Source: CAVWTN01 sp963757945 | GTDB taxonomy: Bacteria; Vulcanimicrobiota; Vulcanimicrobiia; Vulcanimicrobiales; Vulcanimicrobiaceae | Assembly: GCA_963757945.1 (NCBI GenBank) | Contig: CAVWTN010000002.1 | Span: forward strand, 1,550,001 to 1,614,000 | Direction of reading: 5' to 3' | Length of the DNA stretch: 64,000 nucleotides | Part shown: positions 1-8,849 of the stretch, in pieces | Layout of the letters: every line of letters starts with the position of its first letter | Numbering within the stretch: the stretch's first letter is position 1 | Notes under the pieces: model-generated | Seen by the model: only the letters and a program-made list of their open reading frames with translations | What the model was told of the DNA's origin: nothing | Databases searched by the model: none | Translations under genes and position numbers: made by a program

Positions 1-640
1 TCGCGGGCGTGCGCGCGGGCCAGGCCCACCAAGCGAGCGCGGTGCACGCGACCACGGCCGCAAGCGCGATCGTGCCGCTGCGCACCGCGCGGAACGACCA
101 GGCCGGAGGCAGGAGCGCCGCCAGATACGCCGCCGCCACCGCGAGCGCGAACGTGATCCCGAAGGCGCCCGCGAACGCCGCGAGCGGCGCGAACGGCCCT
201 TCGACCTGGGTGTACGAGAGGTTGCCGAACGGCACGCCGAGCGGCCCCGTCGAGCGCAGCCATTCGCAGAGCGCGTAGGCGGCCGCCCCCGCGAGCGGCG
301 CGAGCGCGTGCGGCGCGCGCAGCCAGGCCGCCGCGATCAGCGCTCCGGCCACGCCGAACGAGAGGCCTTCGATCAGCGAGGGCGCGAGCACGAGCACGAA
401 GCCGTACGGCGCGACGAGCGTGCCCGCGGTATCGGCCGCCCACGACAGCACGATGCAGAAGTAGAGCGTGCCCGCGAGCCAGCCGAGCAGAAACGCTCGA
501 GCGGGCGTACATCGGAACCAGGCCCAGAAGAGCCCGATCAGCCCGAGCGGCGCGAGCCAGCCGACGTTCGTCTTCGGGAAGGCGACCGTCATCACGACCG
601 TGCCCGCAAGCGCGGCCAAGCCCACGAGCGGAAACGGCAT
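1..640 (-). CDS. lnt: Apolipoprotein N-acyltransferase (Lnt), 3' end beyond window
   Basis: Reading the minus strand from an ATG at 640 gives an open frame to the window edge. It begins MPFPLVGLAALAG and is very hydrophobic, with several membrane segments. A stretch near residues 140-165 reads PFGNLSYTQVEGPFAPLAA then FAGAFGITFALA, the pattern of the conserved region before the nitrilase domain of Lnt. The family transfers the third acyl chain to diacylated lipoproteins at the periplasmic face of the inner membrane. Only the N-terminal membrane part is inside the window; the Glu-Lys-Cys catalytic domain would lie beyond it. An in-frame GTG at 727 would add 29 residues and is a possible alternative start. 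The gene is co-directional with the lpt-like genes to its right, which supports an envelope role. Plus-strand frames over this stretch are Arg-rich shadows. Confidence 0.72.
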   Translation of the reverse strand, partial: MPFPLVGLAALAGTVVMTVAFPKTNVGWLAPLGLIGLFWAWFRCTPARAFLLGWLAGTLYFCIVLSWAADTAGTLVAPYGFVLVLAPSLIEGLSFGVAGALIAAAWLRAPHALAPLAGAAAYALCEWLRSTGPLGVPFGNLSYTQVEGPFAPLAAFAGAFGITFALAVAAAYLAALLPPAWSFRAVRSGTIALAAVVACTALAWWAWPARTPA

Positions 641-789
641 GGGACGGCGCACGGGGGCGGCGGGGCGAACGATCTGCGGCGGACTCGGCGCGGTGGCTTG
701 CCGAATGACGCTCGATCCGGTCTTCACAAGAGCGTTCGGGTTCGCCGCGCCGATGGGACTTCGCTCCTCGCCCGGCCAAGTGGCTCCCG

Positions 790-1503
790 ATGCGCCGGCT
801 CCCCTTTCTCTTCGGCTCCGCGGCTTTTGTGGCCGCAGCGGTCGCTTGCGGCCGCCAGGTCACGCCCGATCCTACCACGAGCAATCTCGCCGGAAAGATG
901 GTGATCCGCTATCGGACCGTCTATCCGATGGATTTCAACAACGTCAATTACTTCATCATCTTCAACACGACGGGGAACGGCGCCGAGCCGTACGCCAACG
1001 GCTACGCGACGACGTATCAGAACTATTCCTTCGCGTTCGTCGTGGGCGCCGCGACCGGCGGATCGACCGCGGTGCCGACGCTCTACCAGTATTATCTGGT
1101 CCCCGGGACGTCCTCGGGCGTGCAAGTGCGCGCGATCCCGGTCTCGCAATTCACGACGCTGCAAGTGAACACGAACGGGCAGAACACCGAGTTCACGCTG
1201 ACGTTCGATCGCGTCCAGTTCGACATCGCATCGCCCGTCACGCCGACGCCCGGGCCGACGGCGCCCGCGCCCGGCCCCACGGCGGATGCGCTGCGCTATT
1301 GGTACATCAACTTCGTCACGACGAATCGCGCGGGCATTCCGCTGGACGCGCTCGGGTTCGGAGCGAACGACACGTCGTTTACGTTCAACATCGATACGGC
1401 GTCGGCGTACGATTCGACGATCCCGGCGCGCCCCGCCGGCATCACGCCGCCGTCGATCCCGGCCGCGTTCATCAACGGCGGCGATATCCTCAACACGCCG
1501 TAG
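790..1503 (+). CDS. Predicted lipoprotein of unknown function
   Basis: The 237-residue product starts with a signal peptide (MRRLPFLFGSAAFVAAAVAC). It ends in a lipobox-like AAVAC, so it should be lipidated at Cys20 and held on a membrane. The mature part is rich in Thr, Asn, Tyr and Val and looks like a beta-rich secreted domain. A TPTPGPTAPAPGPT linker near residue 150 separates two halves. No enzyme motif is visible. It runs against lptD, ending 20 bases before that gene's stop, and lies back-to-back with lnt, so it is probably transcribed alone. I do not recognise the family. The signal peptide and linker are seen directly; the location is inferred. Confidence 0.7.
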   Translation: MRRLPFLFGSAAFVAAAVACGRQVTPDPTTSNLAGKMVIRYRTVYPMDFNNVNYFIIFNTTGNGAEPYANGYATTYQNYSFAFVVGAATGGSTAVPTLYQYYLVPGTSSGVQVRAIPVSQFTTLQVNTNGQNTEFTLTFDRVQFDIASPVTPTPGPTAPAPGPTADALRYWYINFVTTNRAGIPLDALGFGANDTSFTFNIDTASAYDSTIPARPAGITPPSIPAAFINGGDILNTP

Positions 1504-1523
1504 CCGCAGCCCGCCCGGGCGCG

Positions 1524-4058
1524 CTAGAACGCGAGGCTCTGCGGGAGGATCGATTGCGTGTTCTGCCCGATCCCGAAGCCCGCGGAGCGGCTGGGGAACG
1601 CGAGCAGATCGAAGGTGAGGTTGACCTGCTTGATGTCCTCGTCGTAGTTGATGCGGAAGTCGTAGCAATCGCCGATGATCTTGCGATAGCCGATGTTCTT
1701 GTTTTCTAGGCGCCCTTTGTTCTTCCAATCGACGTTCGTGGTGAACGAGATGTCGGTGCCGCGGCCGAACGGCGTCCAGACCTGGACGTTCGTCGTTCCG
1801 AAGCCGTTCCCGGGGCCGGGGCTCCAGTAGCCGCCGAGGATCAGCGCGGAGCGCGGCGAGGGGCGCGAGGTGAGCTGATAGCTGATCGGCTGCGCCTGCA
1901 TGTTGAAGAACGTGCTGGTCGCAAGCGAGAGCGAGTAGACGTCCTTGTTGTAGATGCGCAGCACGTCTTGCGCGCCGTGCGAGCCGCTGGAGAGGATGTC
2001 GAGCGTCTGGAACGGGACGTTCGCCGGGCCGATCGGGTTCTGTTCGTTGTAGCTGATCGAGTTGACGATGTGGTTGCCGTACGGCGTCGAGATCGAGGCT
2101 TGCTGCGTGACGAACGCCTTCTCGTCGCCCGTGCCGTAGAAATCTTGGCGGACGGTGACGTTCGCGGTGACGTCGCTGTTGTGGAAGACGCGGAAGAAGG
2201 CCGGGACGCTCACGAACATGTCGGCGCGCTGCGTGCTGAAGTGGTTCTGCTGCTCGGTGTATTCTCCGAGCGTCAGCTGCGATTGGATCGGGAACTTGCC
2301 CAGCACGAAGTGCGGGGTGATCTGCAGCTCCGGGACTTTATCGAAGGCCGAGGGATACGACGAATCGGTCTTGTCGACGGTGAACGTGTAGTCGGCCCCC
2401 TTCGTCGTATATTGCGTGAGCGTGTTGAGGTGGAGGCTCGACGTCGATTGGCCGGTGGAGCCGTATTTCGTGTAGCTCGCGTTGAACGCTTGCGCGAGCG
2501 CGGGCCCCAGGCGCAGCGTCTCGACGAACGCCGCGTTGAACGAGTTGTAGAGCGAGCCTTGGATGTTCCGCGTGAACGTCAAGTTCTCGGTGGTGTTGGC
2601 CGTCGTGTTGATCAGCGAGCCGTTCACCGCGTAGGTGGGCGGCAGGAAGACGCCCGGGCCGAAATTGCTGTTGTAGTTGACGCCGAACTGGCCGCGCAGG
2701 CGTGAGGAGAAGTTCTCGGTATCGTTGATGTTGAGCGTGTTCTGCCGGGCGCCCGCGATGTGGTCGTCGATCGTGTAGGCGTCGATCGTGGTCTGCCGCC
2801 GGTTGTCTTTGCGTGTGATCGTGCCGGTGTACCCGAGGCCGAGGCCGCGCTTGGTCGCGTAATCGACGCGGTACACGCCGTAGTAATACTGGTCGGCGCC
2901 GAAGCCGATGCGCGCGTGCTCGTAGACCCCTTCGAGCTGCGAGTAGCCGATCTCCGGAATGAAGCTCGCTTGACGGCGCGGATCTTTGACTTCGCGCAGC
3001 GGGATCACCAGGATCGGCAGGTAGAAGACCGCCGCCGCGCCCAGGAACAGCACGGCTTTGCGCGCGATCAGCCGATCGTTCGGCTTGACGTCGATCGAGC
3101 GCGATTCCACGTGGTAGCCGCCGCGCGGATTCTCGCACGTCGAGAACCAGGCGCGTTCGCCATGCGAGACGCCGTTGGCGCGGCTTTCCAGCGTCTGGGC
3201 GCGGTAGTAGAGCTTGCCCTTCTCGACGCCTTCGGTCGTCTCGCCGCGGCCGTTCACGAGTGTGGCGATCTGCGTCTTGCGGTTGAAGTTGATCTCATCC
3301 GCGTAGAAGATCGCGTCTTTGCGCTGGTTGATCAGGTACGTGTTGCCCTTGAGGTGGATGATGCCGTCGCCGCTATCGTGCGCGCTATCGCCGTGGACCA
3401 TGCCCTCGCGATAGAAAATGGTGACGTTGCCGCTGACGTCTTGCGGCGCGCCTTCGCGCGTCGAGGCGTCGATGCGGTCGAACAGGATCGCGTACTCGTT
3501 GGGGCCGAGCGTGGGGATGGGGCTTGGGGAGGCGGCGCCCGGGGCTGGACTCGCGCTCGGGCTCGCGCTCGGCGCGGCGGTGGCGCCGGGGCTCGGGCGG
3601 ACGATCGGTGCGGGCGTGCCGGTGGGCTGGACGAGATTGACGGGGCCCGTCGATTGGGGGACCGGCGCGCTGGTTGGGATCGGCGGCGGCGTCGTCTGGC
3701 CGGCGGGCGTCGGCTGCGGGAAGAACAGCGTGCCGGGGCCCTGCGGGATCGGCGGAATCTCCGGCGTGACCGTCGGTGTGGGCGAGGCCGACGGCTGGGG
3801 CGAGGCTGAGGCTGCGGCTCCCGGCGCGGACGAAGCCGCGGGCGCCGCTGACGCCGTGGGTTCGGCGGAGGGCGAGGCCTGCGCGACGACGCGCGGCGGC
3901 GTTTTGCCGCAGGTGCCGGCGCCGGCCATCAGGCGGACGACGTCGGCGCCGCTGTACGCGGGCCCGATCCCCTGCGGCGCATCGGCGAAGGCGGCCTGCG
4001 AGACGAGGTTGAGCGTGAGCGCGACGCTGAGCGCGGCGCTGACGGCGCGTTTGTGCAC
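1524..4058 (-). CDS. LptD/OstA-like outer-membrane LPS-assembly protein
   Basis: A large outer-membrane protein of the OstA/LptD type. With the GTG start at 4058 the protein begins VHKRAVSAALSVALTLNLVSQAAFADA, a clean signal peptide, only 5 bases after the stop of the upstream permease gene. The ATG at 4127 would put 23 extra residues before it and is less likely. A long Pro/Ser/Thr/Ala-rich spacer (about residues 60-185) is followed by an OstA-like N-terminal domain (around NVTIFYREG, then YADEINFN). The rest alternates like a beta-barrel and ends in a terminal Phe, as is typical of BAM substrates. The family inserts LPS into the outer leaflet. Its position after an LptF/G permease supports this role. 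The low-complexity spacer is unusual for LptD of Proteobacteria. Confidence 0.78.
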   Translation of the reverse strand: MHKRAVSAALSVALTLNLVSQAAFADAPQGIGPAYSGADVVRLMAGAGTCGKTPPRVVAQASPSAEPTASAAPAASSAPGAAASASPQPSASPTPTVTPEIPPIPQGPGTLFFPQPTPAGQTTPPPIPTSAPVPQSTGPVNLVQPTGTPAPIVRPSPGATAAPSASPSASPAPGAASPSPIPTLGPNEYAILFDRIDASTREGAPQDVSGNVTIFYREGMVHGDSAHDSGDGIIHLKGNTYLINQRKDAIFYADEINFNRKTQIATLVNGRGETTEGVEKGKLYYRAQTLESRANGVSHGERAWFSTCENPRGGYHVESRSIDVKPNDRLIARKAVLFLGAAAVFYLPILVIPLREVKDPRRQASFIPEIGYSQLEGVYEHARIGFGADQYYYGVYRVDYATKRGLGLGYTGTITRKDNRRQTTIDAYTIDDHIAGARQNTLNINDTENFSSRLRGQFGVNYNSNFGPGVFLPPTYAVNGSLINTTANTTENLTFTRNIQGSLYNSFNAAFVETLRLGPALAQAFNASYTKYGSTGQSTSSLHLNTLTQYTTKGADYTFTVDKTDSSYPSAFDKVPELQITPHFVLGKFPIQSQLTLGEYTEQQNHFSTQRADMFVSVPAFFRVFHNSDVTANVTVRQDFYGTGDEKAFVTQQASISTPYGNHIVNSISYNEQNPIGPANVPFQTLDILSSGSHGAQDVLRIYNKDVYSLSLATSTFFNMQAQPISYQLTSRPSPRSALILGGYWSPGPGNGFGTTNVQVWTPFGRGTDISFTTNVDWKNKGRLENKNIGYRKIIGDCYDFRINYDEDIKQVNLTFDLLAFPSRSAGFGIGQNTQSILPQSLAF

Positions 4059-4063
4059 GGCTC

Positions 4064-5224
4064 TCAGGATTCGACTCGACGGATCATATATGCGCCGACT
4101 ATTCCCAAAATGATGTTCGGAATCCATGCCGCGAGATACGGATTGATCGCTTCGTTCCGTCCCAGCGCCGCGGCGGCCGAGAGCATGAGGTAGTATGCGA
4201 ACATCAACAGGAACGACAGAGCGATTCCCAGAGTTCGCCCGCGGTGGCCGAAAGCGACGGCGAGAGGCAAAGCGATCAACACGGCAACAAATGAAGCGAA
4301 GGGGAACGAGTATTTCTGCGCCAGGGTGATCTTCAGCAGATCGAGCGCGTTCCCGCCTTGGCCGGTGGCCTCCATCGATTTGATTTGCTGGCGGAGCTGG
4401 TCTGAGTTCAGCGCGTTCTGATCGGCGCTGGAGGTATTGAGGAACTGATCGGCCGTCTCCGCAAACGGGAGCGGGAGTTCGACGGGCGCATCCTGCACGA
4501 AGGAACTATCGAGTTCGCCCGTGCGCTTGAAGATCGTGACGCGGGCGTGGTCGAGGATCAGCGAGTTGCGTTCGATGTGTGCGGTCTCCGCGTTCATCAC
4601 GCGGCGGTACGGCGTGTTCGTCGCGTTCTCGAAGATCATCACGTTCTGCAGCGTGCGGTGATCGTCGAGCACGTTGCCGACGTAGAACACGCGCTCGGTC
4701 GCATCGTCCTTGCGGAAGAAGCGCGGCACGACGGGGAGCGTTTCGGTCTTGTAGATGATCTGGTAGAACGTTCGCGTGGAGAGTTCGATCGAGCGCGGCA
4801 CGATCGAATCGTTCACGACGTAGGTGAAGGCGAACATCAGCGCACCCGCGATCAGCGGCGCGGCCGCGATGCGGTTGAAGGAGACGCCCGAGGTGCGCAG
4901 CGCCGTGATCTCGTTGTCGGCCGCCATGCGCCCGAACGCGACGAGCGTGGCGAAGAGGCAGCCGAACGGAAACGCCATCGGGATCGATTGCGGCACGCGG
5001 AACGCGAGGAAGCGCAGGATCAGGAAGATGTTCGCGTGCGCGTTGATCAGGTAATCCGCCGCGACGAAGAAGATGTTGATGAACCAGAAGAGCATGTAGA
5101 CGCCGGCCGAGAACGCGAACGGCCCGGCGAGCTCGCGCAGGATGTACGAATCCATGATCGCCAGGCGCAGGCTTGGGCCCGGCGGTGCGAGCGGTGTGGC
5201 GCGGACGCCCGGCAGCGTCGCCAT
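4064..5224 (-). CDS. LptF/LptG family LPS export permease
   Basis: This 386-residue inner-membrane protein matches the YjgP/YjgQ (LptF/LptG) family. It has an N-terminal hydrophobic block after MDSYILRELAGPF, a conserved cytoplasmic-loop pattern (AADNEITALRTSGVS near residues 100-115), a large periplasmic jellyroll-like domain, and a C-terminal set of membrane helices ending in NIILGIVGAYMIRRVES. These permeases work with the LptB ATPase to lift LPS out of the inner membrane. An internal ATG at 5155 starts exactly at MDSYILRE and may be the true start. The 4127 frame of the next gene overlaps it, but the preferred GTG at 4058 does not. I cannot tell F from G. Confidence 0.88.
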   Translation of the reverse strand: MATLPGVRATPLAPPGPSLRLAIMDSYILRELAGPFAFSAGVYMLFWFINIFFVAADYLINAHANIFLILRFLAFRVPQSIPMAFPFGCLFATLVAFGRMAADNEITALRTSGVSFNRIAAAPLIAGALMFAFTYVVNDSIVPRSIELSTRTFYQIIYKTETLPVVPRFFRKDDATERVFYVGNVLDDHRTLQNVMIFENATNTPYRRVMNAETAHIERNSLILDHARVTIFKRTGELDSSFVQDAPVELPLPFAETADQFLNTSSADQNALNSDQLRQQIKSMEATGQGGNALDLLKITLAQKYSFPFASFVAVLIALPLAVAFGHRGRTLGIALSFLLMFAYYLMLSAAAALGRNEAINPYLAAWIPNIILGIVGAYMIRRVES

Positions 5225-5232
5225 GCGGGGGC

Positions 5233-5712
5233 CTAGGAGTCGCGCAGAGCCGCCGTAACCCGGGCCACGTAGGCGCGTGTCTCGGCGATCGGCGGCAGGC
5301 TGCCGTGCGCGGCATCGACGGCGCCCGGGCCCGCGTTATACGCCGCCAGCGCCAGGGCCGTATCGTGATGGTAGCGCGCGAGCAGGTCCCGCAGGTACCT
5401 GGCCCCTCCGTGGATGTTGTCTTCGGGGTCGAACCGGTTGATGACGCCGTAGGTGGCCGCCGTGCCCGGCATGAGCTGCATGAGCCCCGCGGCGCCGGCG
5501 CGGCTGACCGCGTGGGGATCGCCCTTGGACTCGACGCGGATGACCGCCGTCAGCAGCGCCGCCGAGACCCCCGTCTGCGCCGACTCAGCCCGAACCAGCC
5601 GCTGGAGCTGCGTAGCATCCATCGAGTGCAAGCGCGAGGGCAGGAACCCGTCCCCGCCGGAGCAGCCCGCAAAGGCCGCCAGGGCGAGAAGGATCAGAAG
5701 GGGGCGTTTCAC
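5233..5712 (-). CDS. SLT-type lytic transglycosylase lipoprotein
   Basis: The product has a lipobox signal (VKRPLLILLALAAFAGC) and then a compact SLT transglycosylase domain. Family hallmarks are seen in order: AVIRVESKGDP (catalytic Glu), GAAGLMQLMPGTA, the IHGGARYL region, and LALAAYNAGPGAV. The enzyme cleaves the MurNAc-GlcNAc bond of peptidoglycan to give an anhydro end. It should sit in the periplasm, anchored by lipid. I chose the GTG at 5712 because it places the signal peptide at the very N-terminus; an ATG at 5787 is also in frame. It is 8 bases upstream of the permease gene and co-directional, so the two are probably co-transcribed with the LptD-like gene. Confidence 0.85.
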   Translation of the reverse strand: MKRPLLILLALAAFAGCSGGDGFLPSRLHSMDATQLQRLVRAESAQTGVSAALLTAVIRVESKGDPHAVSRAGAAGLMQLMPGTAATYGVINRFDPEDNIHGGARYLRDLLARYHHDTALALAAYNAGPGAVDAAHGSLPPIAETRAYVARVTAALRDS

Positions 5713-6286
5713 GTCGCTTGGGGTTTCGGCAGCGGGGGCGGGGGTCCGCCTTGGGGCCTCGACGGCACCAGAGTGATTTTGCCGCATTGCCCAACCGCGT
5801 GGGTTGTCCGTGGGGCGTCTTCAGGGTCTTGCTGGCGTCGCGCCCAGACCGGCAGCGCGGTTAGCAATCGGGAACAGCGTCAAGATCCTATCATGCGGCC
5901 GATTCAAGCGAAAGCGGCGAGGCACGCGCGGTAAACGCTGAGTTTGCGTTGTCGCGCGTTTTCTTGCCATAGTGTATAGCAATGCCGTCAATCGCCGGAG
6001 GCGAATGCCAAACCACGCGTCCTCTCCCGGGCACGTTCTTCGGCTGAGGCCTGCAGCTCGCTGAGCGAATTTGGAGTGTGCAGAAACCCTGCACCTGCAG
6101 CAGGTCAAGCCGCGCGCTGGCTCGCACGACGTTCCTGACACGTCAGAGGTGCCCGGCGGGGTGTTAATGGAGAAGACATTGGCTTCGGCTGCGCTGCGAA
6201 TAATGAGCGGGGCCAGCTTCCTATGATAAGCATTGTACGGGGCCCGCGTGGCGCGTTCGGTATGTATTCCCCGGAGTTAGGTTGTT
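5713..6286. other. Intergenic junction between envelope genes and defence island
   Basis: No convincing gene is seen. The region separates the high-GC envelope cluster from the visibly less GC-rich accessory DNA that begins around the TIR gene. It contains two short inverted repeats: a 6-base-arm repeat at 6093-6105 (arms around ACCTGC and GCAGGT) and one with arms CTGAC and GTCAG nearby at about 6133-6144. Either could be an operator. I looked for a tRNA end that could act as an attachment site and did not find one. Confidence 0.4.
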
Positions 6287-7210
6287 ATGAAAGTCTTCAT
6301 TAGTTGGTCAGGAGATCTCAGTCACGCATTAGCGCTAGCTCTAAGGGACTGGCTTCCATCGGTAGTGCAGTCCGTAAGGCCCTTCGTATCTTCCGAAGAT
6401 ATTGAGAGCGGAGCGCGTTGGTCAAATGATATCGGATGTGAGCTGGAGGCGACGACATTTGGACTGCTCTGCGTTACCCGCGAGAGCGTAAACGCACCAT
6501 GGCTCAATTTTGAAGCCGGAGCGTTGTCCAAGTCGATGGGCCAGGCACGTGTCGTCCCTTTGCTGTTTAGGATGCGCAAGTCCGAAATCAAAGGCCCGCT
6601 AGTACAGTTCAATATGCGTGGGTTTGAGAAGCAAGAGCTGAAATCTGTTATTGAAACGATAAACAACGCCTGCGCGGACGACAAACTCGACCAGGAGCGC
6701 CTGAATGAGGCATTCGACATTTGGTGGCCGAAACTGGAATCGAAGATCTCACCTCTCACAGATCGGCTGGAAGCTGCGGTAAACTTGGCGCCGAAGGCCA
6801 GCGAAGCCAATGCGCAGGTTCTAGAAGAGATCCTAGATCTGGTTCGCTCTCAACAAAAGATTCTTAACAACCCAGAGGTGCTGCTGCCCCCCGACTATCT
6901 GAGACATGTCACGCGCAGTGCTCGACCGCGTGGAGAATTTAGGGCTGTGGATGACCTGATCAGCGCCTGGCGTTCTTTGGTTGATCTGACGCTTAATGTG
7001 GGCCCGGACCAGTCACTTCCAAGCCGCCTTGTGTATGACCATATTGTACGCATGGAACGTCCACTGTCGTACATCTTGGACCGTCGAGGGTTCCCGATCG
7101 ACGCTCGGGCTCTGGTGGCCCCGCCGATGCCTCACCGCTTTAAGCCGCGGGAAGTAATGGCTCGAGGGGATGAAGCCGTGCTTGAACGAGAGGCGGAGAC
7201 GCCAGATTAA
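6287..7210 (+). CDS. TIR-domain protein, probable NAD-processing defence effector
   Basis: The first about 150 of 307 residues form a bacterial TIR domain. It starts MKVFISWSG, has the IESGARW segment near residue 40, and carries APWLNFEAGAL, where Glu76 sits at the position of the catalytic Glu of TIR NADases. Family members hydrolyse or cyclise NAD during anti-phage defence, as in Thoeris and CBASS-type effectors. The rest (about 165-307) is an unrecognised, mostly helical domain. A GGAG-containing ribosome site precedes the ATG. It is alone on its strand and faces the GIY-YIG gene, so no ThsA-like or cyclase partner is adjacent. The catalytic role is inferred from the motif. Confidence 0.78.
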   Translation: MKVFISWSGDLSHALALALRDWLPSVVQSVRPFVSSEDIESGARWSNDIGCELEATTFGLLCVTRESVNAPWLNFEAGALSKSMGQARVVPLLFRMRKSEIKGPLVQFNMRGFEKQELKSVIETINNACADDKLDQERLNEAFDIWWPKLESKISPLTDRLEAAVNLAPKASEANAQVLEEILDLVRSQQKILNNPEVLLPPDYLRHVTRSARPRGEFRAVDDLISAWRSLVDLTLNVGPDQSLPSRLVYDHIVRMERPLSYILDRRGFPIDARALVAPPMPHRFKPREVMARGDEAVLEREAETPD

Positions 7211-7268
7211 CTGCGGCCGGGCTACGTCGAGCCCAGCGGCGACTCCGCATCACTCCAACGCTCTTGAG

Positions 7269-7760
7269 CTAGGCTTCGTATCGCTTGATGATGTTCTTGA
7301 GGCCGGTCTTGGACAAATAGAGCCCCTGATCGGACCACTTCATGTTCTTGCCGTGGCTGTTGTATTTCGGCACGCACCCATAAAGATCTTTAAACGCCAG
7401 GAGAAGCCCCTGTTCGAGCTTGCGCCACATTCTTACGCGCTGCCGGGCCTTCACGGTATAGACCTGTACCTCGATGCGGCGGATGCCATGTTCGGCAAGC
7501 GCTTCACGCGCCTTGGTGGCGACGCTGTTGAGAACACGGTCAACGCCCCGCGATGTCGTGCCGACGTACACGATCCGAGACTTGCTCTTGCCGTAGGGCA
7601 GGCGCTTGCTGGCCGCAATGATGTAGACGAGTTTTTCAGCGCCTACGGCTATGCGCGTGAGAACAACGGCGGCATCCTGATCGCCGCCAGCGATCCGAGC
7701 CCGGCGAATCGGCTTCTTGAGGCCGCCGATCATGAACCCACGATCATCGATGGCCACCAC
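7269..7760 (-). CDS. GIY-YIG nuclease-like protein
   Basis: A small 163-residue protein with a divergent GIY-YIG pattern: VYII at 45-48, VYVG at 64-67, an Arg near 75, then KLE at 114-116 and an Asn at 134 in PKYNSHGKN. In the family these Tyr, Arg, Glu and Asn residues form the metal-dependent cleavage site. The N-terminal 40 residues are not part of the domain. It ends 58 bases from the TIR gene in convergent orientation and follows the DUF262 gene by 65 bases on the same strand. It could be the third gene of that operon. Confidence 0.62.
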   Translation of the reverse strand: MVAIDDRGFMIGGLKKPIRRARIAGGDQDAAVVLTRIAVGAEKLVYIIAASKRLPYGKSKSRIVYVGTTSRGVDRVLNSVATKAREALAEHGIRRIEVQVYTVKARQRVRMWRKLEQGLLLAFKDLYGCVPKYNSHGKNMKWSDQGLYLSKTGLKNIIKRYEA

Positions 7761-7825
7761 GTGTAAATTGTAATTGCATTCCTCTCTACAACTCCGACTA
7801 AGACCGTTTTAGCCAAGAGACTCAC

Positions 7826-8848
7826 CTATGACGAGGCGAGGCTCTCATTGAGCTGCTCAAGAAGCGCTCGAATTAACTTCCCTCGTGTGATCCTTGCTAC
7901 GCGGCCGGATGTGTTTTGATATAGATATTTATAGTAGCGCGCGTATACGTTGTTTGGATCATCGCTCCCTCTCTGCTCCTGGATGAGGTCACCAAGGTGC
8001 GTAAGTCCGTCCTTGAACTGTGAAGGCTTGCAGTACGGGCGCCCGGATCGGTGCCATATCGCCAGCTCGGCAGATACTGAGAAGAAGTTTGACTTTCGAA
8101 ACCAAAACGAATCCGCTGGTAACGAAGCCGAAAGAAGAAAGCTCATTGCAGCCCTTATGTCGTCTTCTGTCCGCTCTCGGTTCGGATAGTCGCTATTGAA
8201 TGCCTTGATGCAGGCCTCGACTTCTTTGTCCTGGCTGAAGTAGTCGCCAGTTTCAAGTGTGGTCATCAGTAGCAGAAACAACTCGAGGTCGCGCATCCTT
8301 GAGAATTCGACTTCGCTGTACACATCAAAGTCTTCTAGGAGACCGCTCTTCACTAAAGCTTGCGCGCTCTGAATGAACGGACCATCATAGAGTGCATTGC
8401 TAATTTCAACCGCATTTAGTGCATAGCCAACGGAGTTTATGCGTTTGAATATTTCAACGATTGTGTCTTCTGGTAGCCGTCCAAGGTCGCGAACGGTAAC
8501 CTTATAGTCAAAGAACCGTGCACGATCGATATCGGCGAATGGTCTTAGCATAGTCAACTTTAGATTCGGCGCGCCACTGATATACTCGTATATTGTGTTT
8601 AGGCGCTGCTGCCCATCTACGACCAACGTTGTTCCTCGCCCAGCCTCCACATCGATTGTTCCCGAAGCGATGTAGATTTCAGGAAAAGGCAATCCTTCAA
8701 CGATCGTTTCTATGAAACGTTCCTTATGATCGTTGTTCCAAACTAGTTTGCGTTGGAAATCGGGATGAAGAACGAGTTCGCCAGATCGAATGCCGTTATA
8801 GAGATCGAGAATGGTCTTATTAGTCGCGATGCCAATGTTGTCAGCCAT
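7826..8848 (-). CDS. DUF262 (GmrS-like) domain protein
   Basis: The 340-residue product has the N-terminal DUF262 signature: LHPDFQRKLVW at 27-37, a conserved RFIETIVEGLPFPEIYI segment, and the DGQQR loop at 78-82. DUF262 is a ParB/Srx-like fold, found in GmrSD-type restriction enzymes and other defence proteins, where the loop is thought to hydrolyse nucleotides. There is no C-terminal HNH (DUF1524) nuclease domain here, so any cleavage would need a partner. The start follows the stop of the nucleotidyltransferase gene by one base, which points to translational coupling and a shared job. Confidence 0.82.
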   Translation of the reverse strand: MADNIGIATNKTILDLYNGIRSGELVLHPDFQRKLVWNNDHKERFIETIVEGLPFPEIYIASGTIDVEAGRGTTLVVDGQQRLNTIYEYISGAPNLKLTMLRPFADIDRARFFDYKVTVRDLGRLPEDTIVEIFKRINSVGYALNAVEISNALYDGPFIQSAQALVKSGLLEDFDVYSEVEFSRMRDLELFLLLMTTLETGDYFSQDKEVEACIKAFNSDYPNRERTEDDIRAAMSFLLSASLPADSFWFRKSNFFSVSAELAIWHRSGRPYCKPSQFKDGLTHLGDLIQEQRGSDDPNNVYARYYKYLYQNTSGRVARITRGKLIRALLEQLNESLASS

Positions 8849-8849
8849 G

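Noticed and set aside
308..1709. Long Arg/Ala-rich open frames on the plus strand, and a minus-strand one over 724-1728
   Set aside because: They are high-GC shadow frames. The minus strand (lnt, lptD-like) and the plus-strand lipoprotein gene encode recognisable proteins in the same place.
4059..4127. Upstream ATG start for the LptD-like gene
   Set aside because: It would overlap the permease gene and place 23 charged residues before the signal peptide. The GTG at 4058 gives a clean signal.
5821..6141. Possible small minus-strand protein in the left junction
   Set aside because: Arg/Pro-rich, no family character and no ribosome site.
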